A DNA stretch of 64,000 nucleotides from Turritopsis dohrnii (Eukaryota > Cnidaria > Hydrozoa > Anthoathecata > Oceaniidae): positions 124,001 to 188,000 of the forward strand of contig BQMF02000034.1 of assembly GCA_027922465.2 (NCBI GenBank), in the 5' to 3' direction. Made by a program: the position numbers and the translations under genes. The notes under the pieces are model-generated. The model was not told the origin of the DNA and searched no databases. It saw only the letters and a program-made list of their open reading frames with translations. Positions 9,850 to 20,539 of the stretch are shown here, in pieces (the stretch's first letter is position 1; each line of letters begins with the position of its first letter).

Positions 9850-11025
9850 TTACTTGTCTTCATCAACATTCACGTTATGCTTTTCACAAAAATTGTGCAG
9901 AATGAAACATGTATATATAACTGTTGGAATGTTTTCCAACTTCAGATCCATTTTCCTTGAAAGAATTTGCCACCGAGCTTTGAGTCTCCCAGAGGCACAT
10001 TCTATGGTATTTCTGGCACTTCTTAACATGGAATTAAAAACAACTTCTTGGTTTGATTTGCATGAACTGTATTCACGCATGCAGAAGGGCACAAGGGGGT
10101 AAGCTGGATCACCTATTAAATAATTTGGAATCTTGATATTGTTCTTGCTTAAAGTTTGAAATGTGTGTGGTAAATCTGAATTACGTAGCCTGTTATTAAT
10201 CCAAGAGTTTGAAAAAACTTTAGCATCATGGACACTGCCAGGCCACATGCATTCAACATCCATGAAATTGCCTCTATAATCACAAACAGCCTGCACATTT
10301 AATGAATGAAACTGTTTGTAACAATAATAGTCATGTGAATGTTCAGTTGGAGAAACAATAGGTATGTGGGTTACATCAATGCACCCGAATGCCTGTATCA
10401 TGCCAAATTTAGCGTCAAATTCAGAAACTCTTTCTCGCATTTCTTCAGTGTTACCAGGAAGAGTCAAGTACTTTGGTCCAACATGTTTTGTTATTGCACT
10501 ACAAACTTGAAGTACAACTGCTGAAGTTGTACAAATAGCAATGCCAAATGTATTAGCTGTCATATTCAGTGATCCACAATCTTTGAGGTAATACAGTGTT
10601 ATGGCAAGCTTTTTGTCAGCAGGTAAAGCTCTTTTGTTTGGTGTGATTGGATTTGGGGAAATGTAAGGTCGAAGTAGCTCAACCAGTTCGTAAAATGATG
10701 TTTTATTTAATCTAAAATTTTTTCTCCACCAGTCTTTTGGGCTTATTCCATTGGAAAGGTTTTGCCACCATAAATCTGTTCTCCCTGATTGAAACCAACA
10801 ACTCCTTTTTTTCCTGACAACTTTTCTTTTTCTGGCCATTCTGATTTTGTGCAGCGTTTTCTTCCTGTTAATCAACAACTGGTTCAAGGTTGCTTGTTGC
10901 TTTCTTTTTTGATTAACAGTCCAAAGAAGCAAAACTCCATGCAGTTGCAGAAGTAATGTCAGTGTAGCAATCATATTCATTATAGTTAAAAATACTAGTG
11001 GAAAACGAAAGTTGTGGGACGCCAT
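9850..11025 (-). CDS. Harbinger-1 transposase (DDE_Tnp_4), intact
   Basis: An uninterrupted frame of ~391 codons from ATG 11025 (MASHNFRFP, next to the terminal repeat; an upstream in-frame start at 11070 is possible). The catalytic residues are visible in order: Asp in FGCIDVTHIPI, Asp in LIGDPAYPLVPF, and Glu in NTIECASGRLKARW. Helix-turn-helix-like sequence precedes the core (NMTANTFGIAICTTSAV). The C-terminus ILHNFCEKHN is typical. The size fits the family (350-450 aa). It cuts at the terminal repeats and inserts at TWA sites. With both termini present this copy could still supply transposase. Confidence 0.9.
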   Translation of the reverse strand: MASHNFRFPLVFLTIMNMIATLTLLLQLHGVLLLWTVNQKRKQQATLNQLLINRKKTLHKIRMARKRKVVRKKRSCWFQSGRTDLWWQNLSNGISPKDWWRKNFRLNKTSFYELVELLRPYISPNPITPNKRALPADKKLAITLYYLKDCGSLNMTANTFGIAICTTSAVVLQVCSAITKHVGPKYLTLPGNTEEMRERVSEFDAKFGMIQAFGCIDVTHIPIVSPTEHSHDYYCYKQFHSLNVQAVCDYRGNFMDVECMWPGSVHDAKVFSNSWINNRLRNSDLPHTFQTLSKNNIKIPNYLIGDPAYPLVPFCMREYSSCKSNQEVVFNSMLRSARNTIECASGRLKARWQILSRKMDLKLENIPTVIYTCFILHNFCEKHNVNVDEDK

Positions 11026-11183
11026 ATTGAAAATCAAAATTTTCACGCTTCTGCTTGACAACGTTTTCATCCCGCCTGACCGGGATGAAAAAACTCATAT
11101 AAACACGGGGTAAAAATTGTCCCGCTAAAGCGAGGGCCTCGGTTAAGCGGGATAAATATTTTCCATATAAACACCCCCTAAAA

Positions 11184-12645
11184 TCTTTAAAATGCATTAT
11201 CCGTAGAGCTTTATTTTGGAGTTTAGAGAGTCTGCCTTTGATAGAAATAGAAGATTGACCCCAGGATTAAGCACTGTAGTTGAGGTGGGATTCAAATAAA
11301 GAGAAGTAAACCGACCTGAGGGTTTGATAGTTCACTAAGTGCCTAAGTTTTGCCAGTATACCAATGGCTCTGGCTAGTTTAGGTAAAATGTTGTTTAAGT
11401 GAGCATTCCAATTTAGCGACTCATCAAGGGCAACACCTAGGTAATTGACAGTTTTTGATGGACTAAGTTTTTGGCCATTAAGCCTGAAATTTAAATGTTT
11501 TGTTATGGTTTTATTTTTAGGTCGGAATATGATAAGTTCAGTCTTACCCGAATTAAGTGCAATTTTGTTGGCTCTAAGCCAGAGGACCAGTAGTTTGAGA
11601 TCTTCATTAATGTTCTTGTTAAGTTTCTTCATCGATTTGTCATGGCATAGGATGTTTGTATCGTCTGCGAAATGCATTGTTGTTGAGTGTTTGATTGCTT
11701 TGTTTAGGTCGTTTATGTAAATAAGGAATAGTAAAGGCCCTAGAACAGAACCTTGGGGAACACCATGTTTGATTACACTGTAACTAGAGTTTAGTACCTT
11801 CTGAGACCTTTCAGTTAAGTAGCTTTTGAAAAACTCATTGACAATACCTCTAAATCCATAGTGACTAAGTTTTTTAAGGAGGATCGAGTGTTCAACCGTA
11901 TCAAATGCTTTTTGCAAGTCGATGAAAACACCAACTGCAAATTCCTTTTTATCAAGAGCATTTCTAATGAGTTCGGTTAGAGAAATTAGAGCGTGATTCG
12001 TGCTATGGCCTTCTCTGAACCCAAACTGATTTTGGTAAAGAATTTTATTGTCTTCAAGGAATTTATAGACCCTGTTATAAATGATTCTTTCAAAGAGTTT
12101 TCCAATATTTGAGAGCAACGAAATGGGTTGGTAATTACCAGCATATAGTTTTGAACCTTTTTTAAAGACAGGCACTACCTTTGCAAATTTGAGACATGAT
12201 GGAAAATGTCCAGTGAGTATACATTCATTAAAAATTTCTGACATTATCGGTGATATGGTAGGAGTTATGAGTTTCAAAATTTTAGTTGGGATACTTCCTG
12301 GTCCTACTGACTTGTTGGAGTCAAGGTTTGATATTAAATTAGCAATTTCAGAGCTGTCGGTGGGATCTAGAAAAAAAGTTTTATTTACAGGCTTTTTCAG
12401 ATAATAATCATATTGTCTATCAGTTTGAGGAATTTTGAGTTTAGTTTTTTCAGCAATGGAACTGTAGAACTTGTTGAAATGATCAGTTATTTGTTGTTGA
12501 TTAACAAAAGACTTATTTCCATCCATAATCATTTTTGGGAAGTTGTTGCTTTTGATTGAACCTTTAATTATCCCATTAATACCAGTCCAAATTTTTTTGA
12601 TGTCACGTTGGTGATTTTGAAAGTAATCTACGAAATAATTAGTTT
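11184..12645 (-). pseudogene. LINE-A reverse transcriptase domain
   Basis: The frame runs from the truncation near 12645 down to 11267, then through one stop to the Harbinger-1 site. It carries the finger and palm blocks in order: VVPVFKKGS, NYQPISLLS, FGFREGHSTNHAL, FIDLQKAFDTVEH, HGVPQGSVLGPLLFLIYIND, the catalytic FADDTN, and NYLGVALDESL in the thumb. The stop at 11267-11269 falls where relatives have a YGC-x-WG segment, and the frame continues beyond it (SWGQSSISIKGRLSKLQNKAL). The endonuclease is missing because of 5' truncation. Confidence 0.85.
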
Positions 12646-13347
12646 TGCTTTGTCGTACAAACCGTGGAATGTTCCCGGCAACTTTCAAAAATGAAAAGCT
12701 GTCGGTTGGTGCATCATCCTTCTTGAAAACATCTGAGAATATCCTTGCTGTTCATTGGAAAGACAAAAGAGATGTTTTTGCCCTTTCATCTTTTCATAGC
12801 AATAAGCAAGTTGAGATTGAACGTCATGCTGGAAAAATCAGTAAACCGGAGATTATTTGCGAGTACAACAAGCATATGGGTGGAGTAGATAAGTGCGATC
12901 AGTACTTGTCTTACTATGCAATTACGAGAAAATCAATGAAGTGGTGGAAAAAGGTGTTTTTTAGAATGCTAGAAATGAGTATCATAAATTCCATGTGCAT
13001 GTATCTCCACATAAATCCGGACTTAGCAAAAAAGAAGGATTCACATAAAAGGTTTCGCTTGGCATTGGTACACTCACTCGTTCAACCAAAGTTTTACAGA
13101 ACAAAGGGGAAGGCCAAGTAATGTGGACAGGCCCAATAGAAGATCCATTGATGATTCTGTGAGACTGACTGGAAAGCATTTTCCTGTACGACACAAAATG
13201 AGAAGAAGATGTTGTTGTTGTGCGTATATAGTAAACCAAGCTACTGGAAAGCGCAAGGAGACGAAAACCAACAATTACTGTGAAAAGTGTAAAAAACATA
13301 TTTGCCAAGGCTGTTTTTCTTCATTTCATACTCAAAGAGCTTTGTGA
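12646..13347 (+). pseudogene. piggyBac transposase, C-terminal part with cysteine-rich finger
   Basis: The frame begins mid-protein (RTNRGMFPATFKNEKLS) and contains WKDKRDVFALSSFH. The family hallmark YNKHMGGVDKCDQYLSYYAI holds the final catalytic Asp (VDK). Downstream comes the WWKKVFFRMLE helix. A one-base shift near 13110-13122 moves into the frame of the C-terminal zinc-binding domain (RRRCCCCAY...CEKCKKHICQGCF), which in piggyBac binds the terminal repeats. The N-terminal ~400 residues are absent, so the copy is dead. Confidence 0.85.
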
Positions 13348-14003
13348 AATTATGTTACATTTGTCTCCTCTTTTTCAGTGTATGCAATATCCTAAGTTGC
13401 CTTTTGGATTTTACTTTAGATAACCGACGCTAAGACACAGCTTAGATTATTTGCCCCATTAAAATTTGATGATTCAGCATTTTTATGGTTTTTATAAACT
13501 TTCACCTCAGATTTGTTTTGTCTGTTTTTCACTAAGTGCTGTACATGCTTGGAATTTTTATTTGCTTCAACACTATGTTTATTGTGAACTTTGCTCCTTT
13601 TTTGGAAATTTTCCGATATTTTTCAATCAGGCATAAAATGTGAAAGGGATCGAATTTTCAAGCTCTGTTTTTTGTATTGCACTCTCAGATTGTTGTATTT
13701 ATTATATTCATGTAATTAAAGTTTATGCTACTAGTAGAAGTGGGACTAATTGCATGTCAAAGTTATTTTTTAGCATTTTTCAACATTTTTTCAATTTTAT
13801 TTTTAACTTTGATGTTCTCTCGGTTGCCATGGCAACAGCATATTTGGGAAAAAATTTTCAAAATAGATAGACATTTTTATGAGCTTTCATAATATATATA
13901 GTTTTATATATCTGTTACTTTATGAAAAAAAGTTATAAATCTAAATGTACAGTCTTGTCAAAATTTCTAACAAAAGCACCAAATAATTATGGACGCCAAA
14001 GGG
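12646..14003 (+). mobile_element. piggyBac element, 3' part ending at TTAA
   Basis: The segment starts at the LINE-A junction and ends with GGACGCCAAAGGG at 13991-14003 followed by TTAA (14004-14007), the canonical piggyBac end and target site. It contains the C-terminal third of the transposase and ~650 bp of non-coding 3' sequence (13348-14003). The 5' half and its terminus are not in the window. Confidence 0.75.
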
Positions 14004-14163
14004 TTAAACACATTCACTTTGATCTATGCTACAACAGTATTAAATTCTTTTGGAATATAAACTTCCGGAGTACATATACAGTCTTACAGGCTAAAAAATA
14101 CTTTTGTTTTGATACATAAAATATAATGAACTGAAGTATTTTGATAAATGGTCATTTTCAAAC

Positions 14164-16491
14164 GTGAGTGACACTACATTTGGAGTACTTAAAAAGGGCA
14201 TAAACCAAGAATAAAAAGTTTTCGGAAATTAATTATTAGCTCTTTCTGAACACAACATGGAACTTTAGAAATGAAATAAAAATCTAGGTTAACAAATAAA
14301 CTGTTCTTTCAATATACTTGAACAACTACCCGTGAGTGACACTACTTTTTTTGGACAAGAGTTTTCAGTATCTATGACATCTATCTATAAATTTGTTGGG
14401 ATGTTTCAGCTTGAGTCGGTGATTATCTGATGATGTATCGTTGTGAGTGACACTACAACAAAACGTGAGTGACACTACTGGTCAACACAAAGAGTGTAAT
14501 TTATGCAATTCAACTATGAATTACATTTAATAGTTAAAAATCACAACTAAAATGCTCATGGTTGCTTCAAATATATAAGAATAGAAGCAATTCTTGAATC
14601 ATAAGAAAAGCTCAATATATATATAGACCACCTCGGTTGCATTATCGGTTCTTTCAAAGGACGACCCAAAATATCTGCTTCCTGGTACCAGACTGCATTT
14701 CGGTCTGACTCCAACTTCCACCATTTATCAGATTTGTACAGGCACCTCACCCTGTAAATGGAGTCAACGATGTCAACAATTTGCCCAATATGAATCTTAT
14801 TTTCGTACATTACTTCTACCTAATCACCTTGTCTCAGGTTCATTTCCCTCACTGGTACGTCTGGTACTGGTACGTCTTAAGCATCATCAATCAATACTAG
14901 GTTGATTCGAATAGGAGGAGTCTACAAATTTTCCTGTTTTAAGGTTGAACATTTTAGCATCAACAGGATCATTTGATACAATTTGGTTAGACAGAATATT
15001 GGCATCAACTTTCCGGAAGAAGTGGGATTTTCTTGTCCCGGGAATACCAAATATCGAAGACCATGTTTGATCTTACCATTCTTTGGCCGCCAAAATCTTT
15101 TCTTTGCCACAGTGTATAATGTTAATATTTGGGCATATTTCCGAAGCTATCTCACTAAATTCTAGTGAGTTCTTCGGATCCACTATTTTGAGCCAAATAC
15201 GTTTTCAAAAGAAGTTGGGGTTGCATGGACTGCAGTTTCTTTCTTCTTTTGTCTGTATTTTTGCATCTCTAACCGCTTATTCAACCTGACAATCTCCTGT
15301 TCTTGCTCTGTCATATTTTCCTTCTTTTTTTGGCATGATATTCTTCTTGCTTCAGCTTTCTTTTGTTTGAATTCTTCAAATTTTCCCTCTTCTTTCAGTT
15401 TTTGAATCCTCCTTTTTTGTCTTTCTGCATTGCTTAATGGCTTCATCATCAACTAAATAAGCATTCAGATATTTCAACCATTACTACTTCTTTACAATTT
15501 CAGGTTAAAAACTGCATGCAAAAGAATATTCTAAGAAAAATAATGAAACATACCTCAATATCAGTACACCTCTGAGCTCTTTGTCATTCAATAACAAAAG
15601 GAAAGAATGAGCCATTATTGTTTATATTTAAGTCACCATGGAGAGCTAATTATTATAACCCAATTAAACTGAATTCTTAATTTCCCGTTATTCTAGCTTC
15701 TCCTGGAACTTAAAAGTTTTGCTCCTGAAGGTAGTGAATATATAATAATTAAATTCTGTAGAAAATATTATACTGGGTAATTTTATGTAAAACGTAATTG
15801 CGGACTTTTTTGGTAATTGTCTATCAAGCTATAATGTCTAATTTTTGGTATGAAAACTATTTTGATGTTCTATCATTGTTATTTTAGGCTGAAAGGGAAT
15901 TAACAACTTGCTTAAGGAAATTTTTAACAACATCATGGTTGATACGCCTATTCTATAAGGGTTAATAAATGAAGTTAACTGCCTAATTGGCAATCATACC
16001 GAAATTGGTTGAATTGTTTAAGCTTTGCCTTTGACCACTCAAGTCCAGGAGCAATTTGATTGGGCCAATTTTACCTTTGGTGACTTGTGTTACATAACTT
16101 TCTCTTGAAAACAGGACAATTAATGCAGTTTAGCATGTATTCTTTCACCTGATGAGCAACCAAAAATAGTATCTGAAGTAGAAATGAATTTTCTTTTTAT
16201 CTCCCTATTCCTCAGCAGCAACATGAAAATTTTGTAAAATTAACTGGTGAGAATTTTCCATGTTTAAATGGTCCAATAGCAGAACAACTAATCGTGAGTG
16301 ACACTACGCTGTGAGTGACACTACAGATTTTAGAATACTGATACGAGCTACACTAAAGAAAGATTTCATGCCTTGGTAGGGTTACGCCCTCTAGGTACCA
16401 ATTGCTATTTACACATATGGTTCATTTATAAAGTTCTGCTCACTAACTCATGTAGTCACAACTTTTCTTCTTAAAACGTGAGTGACACTAC
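14164..16491 (+). repeat. Seven same-strand copies of GTGAGTGACACTAC bracketing a decayed element
   Basis: Exact 14-mers lie at 14164, 14332, 14443, 14465, 16294, 16311 and 16478, all on the plus strand; three are preceded by AAAC. Four lie left and three right of a minus-strand coding remnant (15452-14556). The layout resembles clustered transposase-binding sites near element ends, but the two clusters are in direct rather than inverted orientation. I cannot find clear terminal repeats or a target duplication. 15453-16290 between the gene remnant and the right cluster shows no coding region. Confidence 0.8.
14556..15452 (-). pseudogene. Remnant of a transposon-like gene with a basic KR-rich N-terminus
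   Basis: Three open pieces share a frame (15452-15183, 15110-14922, 14810-14556). The first is a strongly basic helix (SNAERQKRRIQKLKEEGK, then MQKYRQKKKE). Between the outer pieces an alternative frame reads IFGIPGTRKSHFFRKVDAN and FNLKTGKFVD. The last piece is a small domain, IGQIVDIVDSIYRVRCLY...KWWKLESDRNAVWYQEADI. From memory, proteins with such a basic start and a similar 'G-x-V-x-x-Y...W-x-P-x-x-D-x-x-W' end occur in many copies in cnidarian and fish genomes, but I cannot name the family. The usual middle part is missing, so this is probably an internally deleted copy. Confidence 0.45.
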
Positions 16492-16938
16492 AATGAAAAT
16501 TACTCGTACTTAGGACTGAATATCTCATATGTGACAGTTTATGGGAAAAGGATAACAAGCTAATAGTAAGGGCGCTACGAGCACTGAAAAATGAAAAACC
16601 AAACAAATTGGGGGACATTTCAAAATCAGCACAGTTTGTTTCTGTAATATTTCAGGATTCAAAAAATGTTTACTGGCCACTGTAAAAGCGCTTATTAAGC
16701 GAGTTATGTGCCAAAACAAACGATCCAAATCAATATATCAATTTCTTCTTGAAGTCGCCATTTTGTTTTCTCTAGCGTAGTCTGTTTGCGATCATTTATC
16801 TTTTGAACAGGGGGTCATGTTAATTTTTAAAAATGGTTAAACCCTTTTGAACTCAACAATTTAAACTAATGCAATTAAAAGTTGTAAACTTACACTAAAA
16901 ATAAAATGTTTACTATCACCTATTACCTATTACCTATT

Positions 16939-17285
16939 TGAGGCGCCGTAGTATAGTGGTTATCACTCTCGTATTTCATGCGAGAGATCGGGGTTCAATT
17001 CCCCTTGGCGGCGATTCACCATGCGCAAGTGAATGTACCATAGCGCCGGGTCGACCCATGCCATGTGAGGGAAATTGGGTAGATGATACATCGGGTGTTG
17101 CAGGAGGTCATCCAGAAGAGCACAGGCCCTTGGTTGGGTTTGTGTCACTCACGAGAGTGTCAAATACTTCGGAGCCTCCAACCTAAGCCGTGGCCCCTCC
17201 TGGAAAGCAGATGCAATAGCAACTGAGTGAGGCTAGCCACGTAAAACAATACCAAATAAATAAAATAAATAAATAATAAATAAGA
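16939..17285 (+). repeat. tRNA-derived SINE
   Basis: The head is tRNA-like: an A-box-like TAGTATAGTGG at ~16947, an anticodon stem-loop CTCGT-ATTTCAT-GCGAG whose middle triplet is TTC (Glu), and a B box GGTTCAATTCC. The acceptor stem pairs over only five base pairs, so it is not a functional tRNA gene. An unrelated ~200-bp body follows, ending in an AAATAAATAAAATAAATAA tail at 17253-17285. Pol III promotion through the A and B boxes is expected. It sits inside the Academ-like element. The body contains GTGTCACTCACG (17142-17153). Confidence 0.8.
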
Positions 17286-17479
17286 GTAGAATTATTTTAC
17301 ATCAAATATAAATTTTAAATGAGCTTTGAATATTTTTGGTCATTCCCCCGTCCAGAGTTTAAACCTTTCGAATTATAAACATTCGAAATTAAAATCAAAA
17401 TCGCGTAGGAAACTTTGTTTACATTTATTTTTGTAAGCGAAGTTTTTCTGTCGACGTTATGGATGGCGAACGATTGTTT

Positions 17480-20231
17480 TTCAAAAATAAAGAGATCCCT
17501 GTAGAAACACGATTGCATTTTTCATTCCGAGGAGGATAATGCCGATTATAAAAAAGTTAAATTACGTTGGTTTACGGAAAATGCTCTTGAGAAGGCAAGA
17601 ACTGCAAGGTAAAATTATTCCTTACTTTCTCATATATAGACGATGCTTTAATGCAGCCTGTAGTTTTGTTTATTTTCATGTTTCTTTACAATGTTTAGTT
17701 AGCAATATGATTGTGAATAACTGAAGGATTTTGTAAATTTCCGAATTTTTGGAAAGATCTAGTATCACCATAATTTATGTTTAGCAAAATTCGAAAAGAT
17801 TATTACGTAATATCTCTATTGGGGGATGGTTGTGATTTTCAACATCTTAGATTCCACCAGAAATGTTTCGATAAGTATGTTCACCCCAAAACATTGGGCC
17901 ACATCGAATCTAAACAAAACGAAGAAGGGAGCCATGAAACTAATGCTGAATGTAGTAGTGGTTCCGTGAGATCTTCAACAAGAAAAAGAGATCGGTCTGA
18001 TAAGCAGAATCACCTTTATCAATAGTCTAAAAGAAATTTTTGCGGATGCTATGCCTTTCTATGCATTTACTGTTTCATTTTGTCACAGAATTGCACTTAA
18101 GTTAATGCGTGAAGAGGTTATGATAAAATTTATTATCCATATTATTTCATTATTATTTAGGTAGAATATTGGCTGAAGAAGAATGTTGCATTTGCTGTGG
18201 CAAAAAGACAAACAAGAGCAGAAATGGGTATGAACCTTTGGCGAAGTGCGTCACTGAAAGTGCAGCCAAAACTCTCCAAAAGTATGCATTAGAGAGAGCA
18301 GATAAACCTCGTCTAATGGCTTATGTCTCTGGAGTGGGAAGTTATCATCGCAACGGAATTGTACTACCACCGGTCATGTTACGCAAGCTACACTAGGCCA
18401 AAGAAGTTAGGTAATGTAACTGACAATAATACCATCAAAATGTTATTGGATCATGTCCATGAGAGCATGTTATTGAAGGATTTGAAGTTATGGATACCCA
18501 CGAACTTGTAGATTTCTACCATACCAAGAAAACTGCAACAATGAAGGAGCTGTTATCCCTGATAAAAGAACTTTGCAGGAACTAGTAACCAAATCATTTG
18601 ATGGGTCAATCGAGTTATGGTGTCCAGCATATGGTTCCTCGTTTTTGTTCAATACTCAAATCGAAAAAGGAAAGATAATAGAGGTTATGTCCAAAAAGAT
18701 TGAAAATTTGGAGAAAAGAAAGGTACCGAAAAAACTAACAGCTGAGCAAATCGTTTAGCAAGTAGCGGACTTAATACGAGACGAGATGAAATGGTTGAAA
18801 CTTACATATCCTCAATGGTCACCTGACAGCAGCTGGCAAACATTAATCTCGAAACATTTGCTGATGTGTCCCAACATGTGTTAAAAAGAATTCTCAAAGG
18901 CCCAGTTATCAACTTTGTCACGGATCAGTATCAGGAAGGCTCCATCAAATCGTACGAACGAAGTAGAAGAAACCAAATGGGAGTTCTGCGATTTAAGATT
19001 CAGAGGAGAGACCAGAGCAGGCCGAAACAATGGGCGAAATATTTGGGAGATTATACCAATAAAATTGATCTGATTGAATTCCTTTTGGAGGACTGGTCCC
19101 ATCCTCAGAGATTTTGTCAATTACTCGCTGAATGTAGACTGTTCGTTAATGTTGGCATCAAGTTTTTTGAGCTGTTTTGTTTAGAAGGACCGGTTGGTAT
19201 CACACCCATATTTTTAATGTTCTTGTTGTGAGAAGTGTGCATTCTTTCATATATATACTTTATACAGATTTTGCTGTCTCGATCTTGCTTAGGTTTTGTA
19301 TGTTCTTTCAGGTTATATGTGATGAAGTTGAAGCTCTTACAACCAATCAAGAGGAGGCTGACACAAAGGTCTTCTTCTGTTGTTCGCACGCTGCTTCGAT
19401 TGGTGTCGATTCCGTGTGCATACACACCGTTGATAGTGACATCGCTATTTATGCATTGTATTTTCAGCATCAGTTAAACATACGTTTGTTTATTGAAATT
19501 GGCGTATCCATGAACAAAAGAATACTGGATATCGACAACATCGCTTCAGAACTTGGTGTAGACTGCTGCAAGGCCCTTCCTGCTCTGCACAGCTTCAGCG
19601 GCAATGATTATACCAGCGCTTTCTATGGCATTGGAAAAGCAAAGGCTTTCAAGAAGTTGAGGCAGTCCGATGAGTTCAAAGAGGTCTTTGCTAGACTCGG
19701 AGACTCGTTTGTCTTTACCTCCAACTTGTTCCCAGCCATTAATAGCTTTGTGTGCAAGCTATATGGTTTAAAATGTAAAGATGTAAACGAGGGGAATTTA
19801 TCTCTAAAGTAAATGCTCCGGATCCACAAAAGCTTCCACCAACTCATGATGCCCTTCTATGTCACGTAAAACGGGTATCGTATGTAACAGCGGTAATAAA
19901 GCGATTTCTCCAACCAAATGCTGAAATACCACCACCAGACAACCATGGCTGGGTATTATCCGACGGTGTTTTATCGGTTCAGTGGATGTTGATACCACCC
20001 GCTCCACATGATGTATTAAACCTTAGTTTTTGCGGTTGCAAGAAAACTTGTGAAACAAACGTTTGCTTGTGTCGGGCAAATGGAATCAAATGCACGGAAT
20101 TGTGTAGCTGTACCGAGTGCAAAAACACTGAGGATGATGTTAGTGACGATGATTCTTCGAGCTCGGAAGAGTCATCTAATTCTAATTCTCTGTTTATTGC
20201 GAGATTTTGTTATTTCATAATGACGTCATAA
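17480..20231 (+). pseudogene. Academ-like protein: Cys-rich finger, XPG-like nuclease, CXC C-terminus
   Basis: Several exon-like blocks follow in order. 17480-17608 ends at a good donor. 17777-18025 contains HLRFHQKCFDKYV. From 18164 on there is ECCICCGKKTN and, after a shift, ELYYHRSCYASYTRPKKL (a Cys-rich finger). 18573-19231 is a degraded middle. 19315-19812 is the nuclease: NQEEADTKVFFCCSHA, TVDSDIAIYAL, DCCKALPALHSFSGNDYTSA, GIGKAKA. The acidic residues of EEAD and DSD resemble the metal-binding sites of XPG/FEN1 nucleases. After another shift (19805) comes LPPTHDALLCHVKRVSYVTA, then a CXC-type tail, CGCKKTCETNVCLCRANGIK. Multiple shifts and stops make it inactive. Confidence 0.6.
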
Positions 20232-20539
20232 TTAGAACATTCAGAGCTCATAACTTTCAATCCTTTGAATATCTCAAGATGACCTAATACTATTTTTTAC
20301 TCGTATTGAAAAGATCTATCGATTGATGTAATTATTTTTGAATTTTGAAAACTTTTTATTTTTTCCGCCTTTTGTGACGTGATAAAAACCCAAATTGGGC
20401 CTAACTCGACCAATAAGCACTTTCAGAATGGCCAGTAAAGTTTTTCTTAATGAATTCATCATACTTGTTGACACAAACCAAGTTTTGGGATGTCTCCCTC
20501 AGTCCAAAAAAAAAAATGCTCGTAGCGCCCTGACTATAA

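Larger units (their letters stand above)
8385..11178. mobile_element. Harbinger-1 (PIF/Harbinger), nearly complete, nested in LINE-A
   Basis: Perfect-looking terminal inverted repeats GGGGGTGTTTATATGGAAAA begin at 8385 and end at 11178, flanked by TAA (8382-8384 and 11179-11181), the 3-bp TWA-type duplication of Harbinger elements. The two standard genes are tail-to-tail: a Myb/SANT-like protein rightwards and the transposase leftwards. Subterminal DNA on both sides repeats blocks built on CCCGCYTAACCGGGAT. The transposase is open throughout, and the Myb-like gene has a single stop, so the copy looks young. Confidence 0.9.
7354..12645 (-). mobile_element. LINE-A: 5'-truncated CR1/L2-type retrotransposon, split by Harbinger-1
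   Basis: The element reads on the minus strand. Its 3' end is an (AAGAT)n run at 7354-7374, the short-microsatellite tail that CR1/L2-group LINEs carry. It holds the reverse transcriptase and C-terminal tail but no endonuclease, and it stops abruptly near 12645 against piggyBac coding sequence, so it is 5'-truncated. Harbinger-1 (8385-11178, TAA target duplication) interrupts it. The 3' untranslated part (7375-8022) includes a purine-rich stretch at 7720-7800. The sequence left of 7354 is not piggyBac, so the target site was probably deleted or rearranged. Confidence 0.75.
16564..20536. mobile_element. Academ-like DNA transposon (XPG-type nuclease), decayed
   Basis: The ends are inverted: TAGTAAGGGCGCTACGAGCA at 16564 and the inverse of TAGTCAGGGCGCTACGAGCA ending at 20536. 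Similarity continues inward for ~150 bp (for example TTTACTGGCCA on both sides). TAA flanks both ends (16561-16563 and 20537-20539). The 3-bp duplication, zinc-finger start and XPG-like nuclease core fit what I recall of the Academ superfamily. A SINE is inserted near the left end. The superfamily name is my assignment from protein motifs. Confidence 0.65.

Noticed and set aside
14164..16491. CRISPR-like array
   Set aside because: The repeats are short, irregularly spaced by 17 bp to 1.8 kb, and the genome is eukaryotic.
16939..17012. Functional tRNA-Glu gene
   Set aside because: The anticodon loop and boxes are good, but the acceptor stem pairs over only five bases and a SINE body with an A-rich tail follows.
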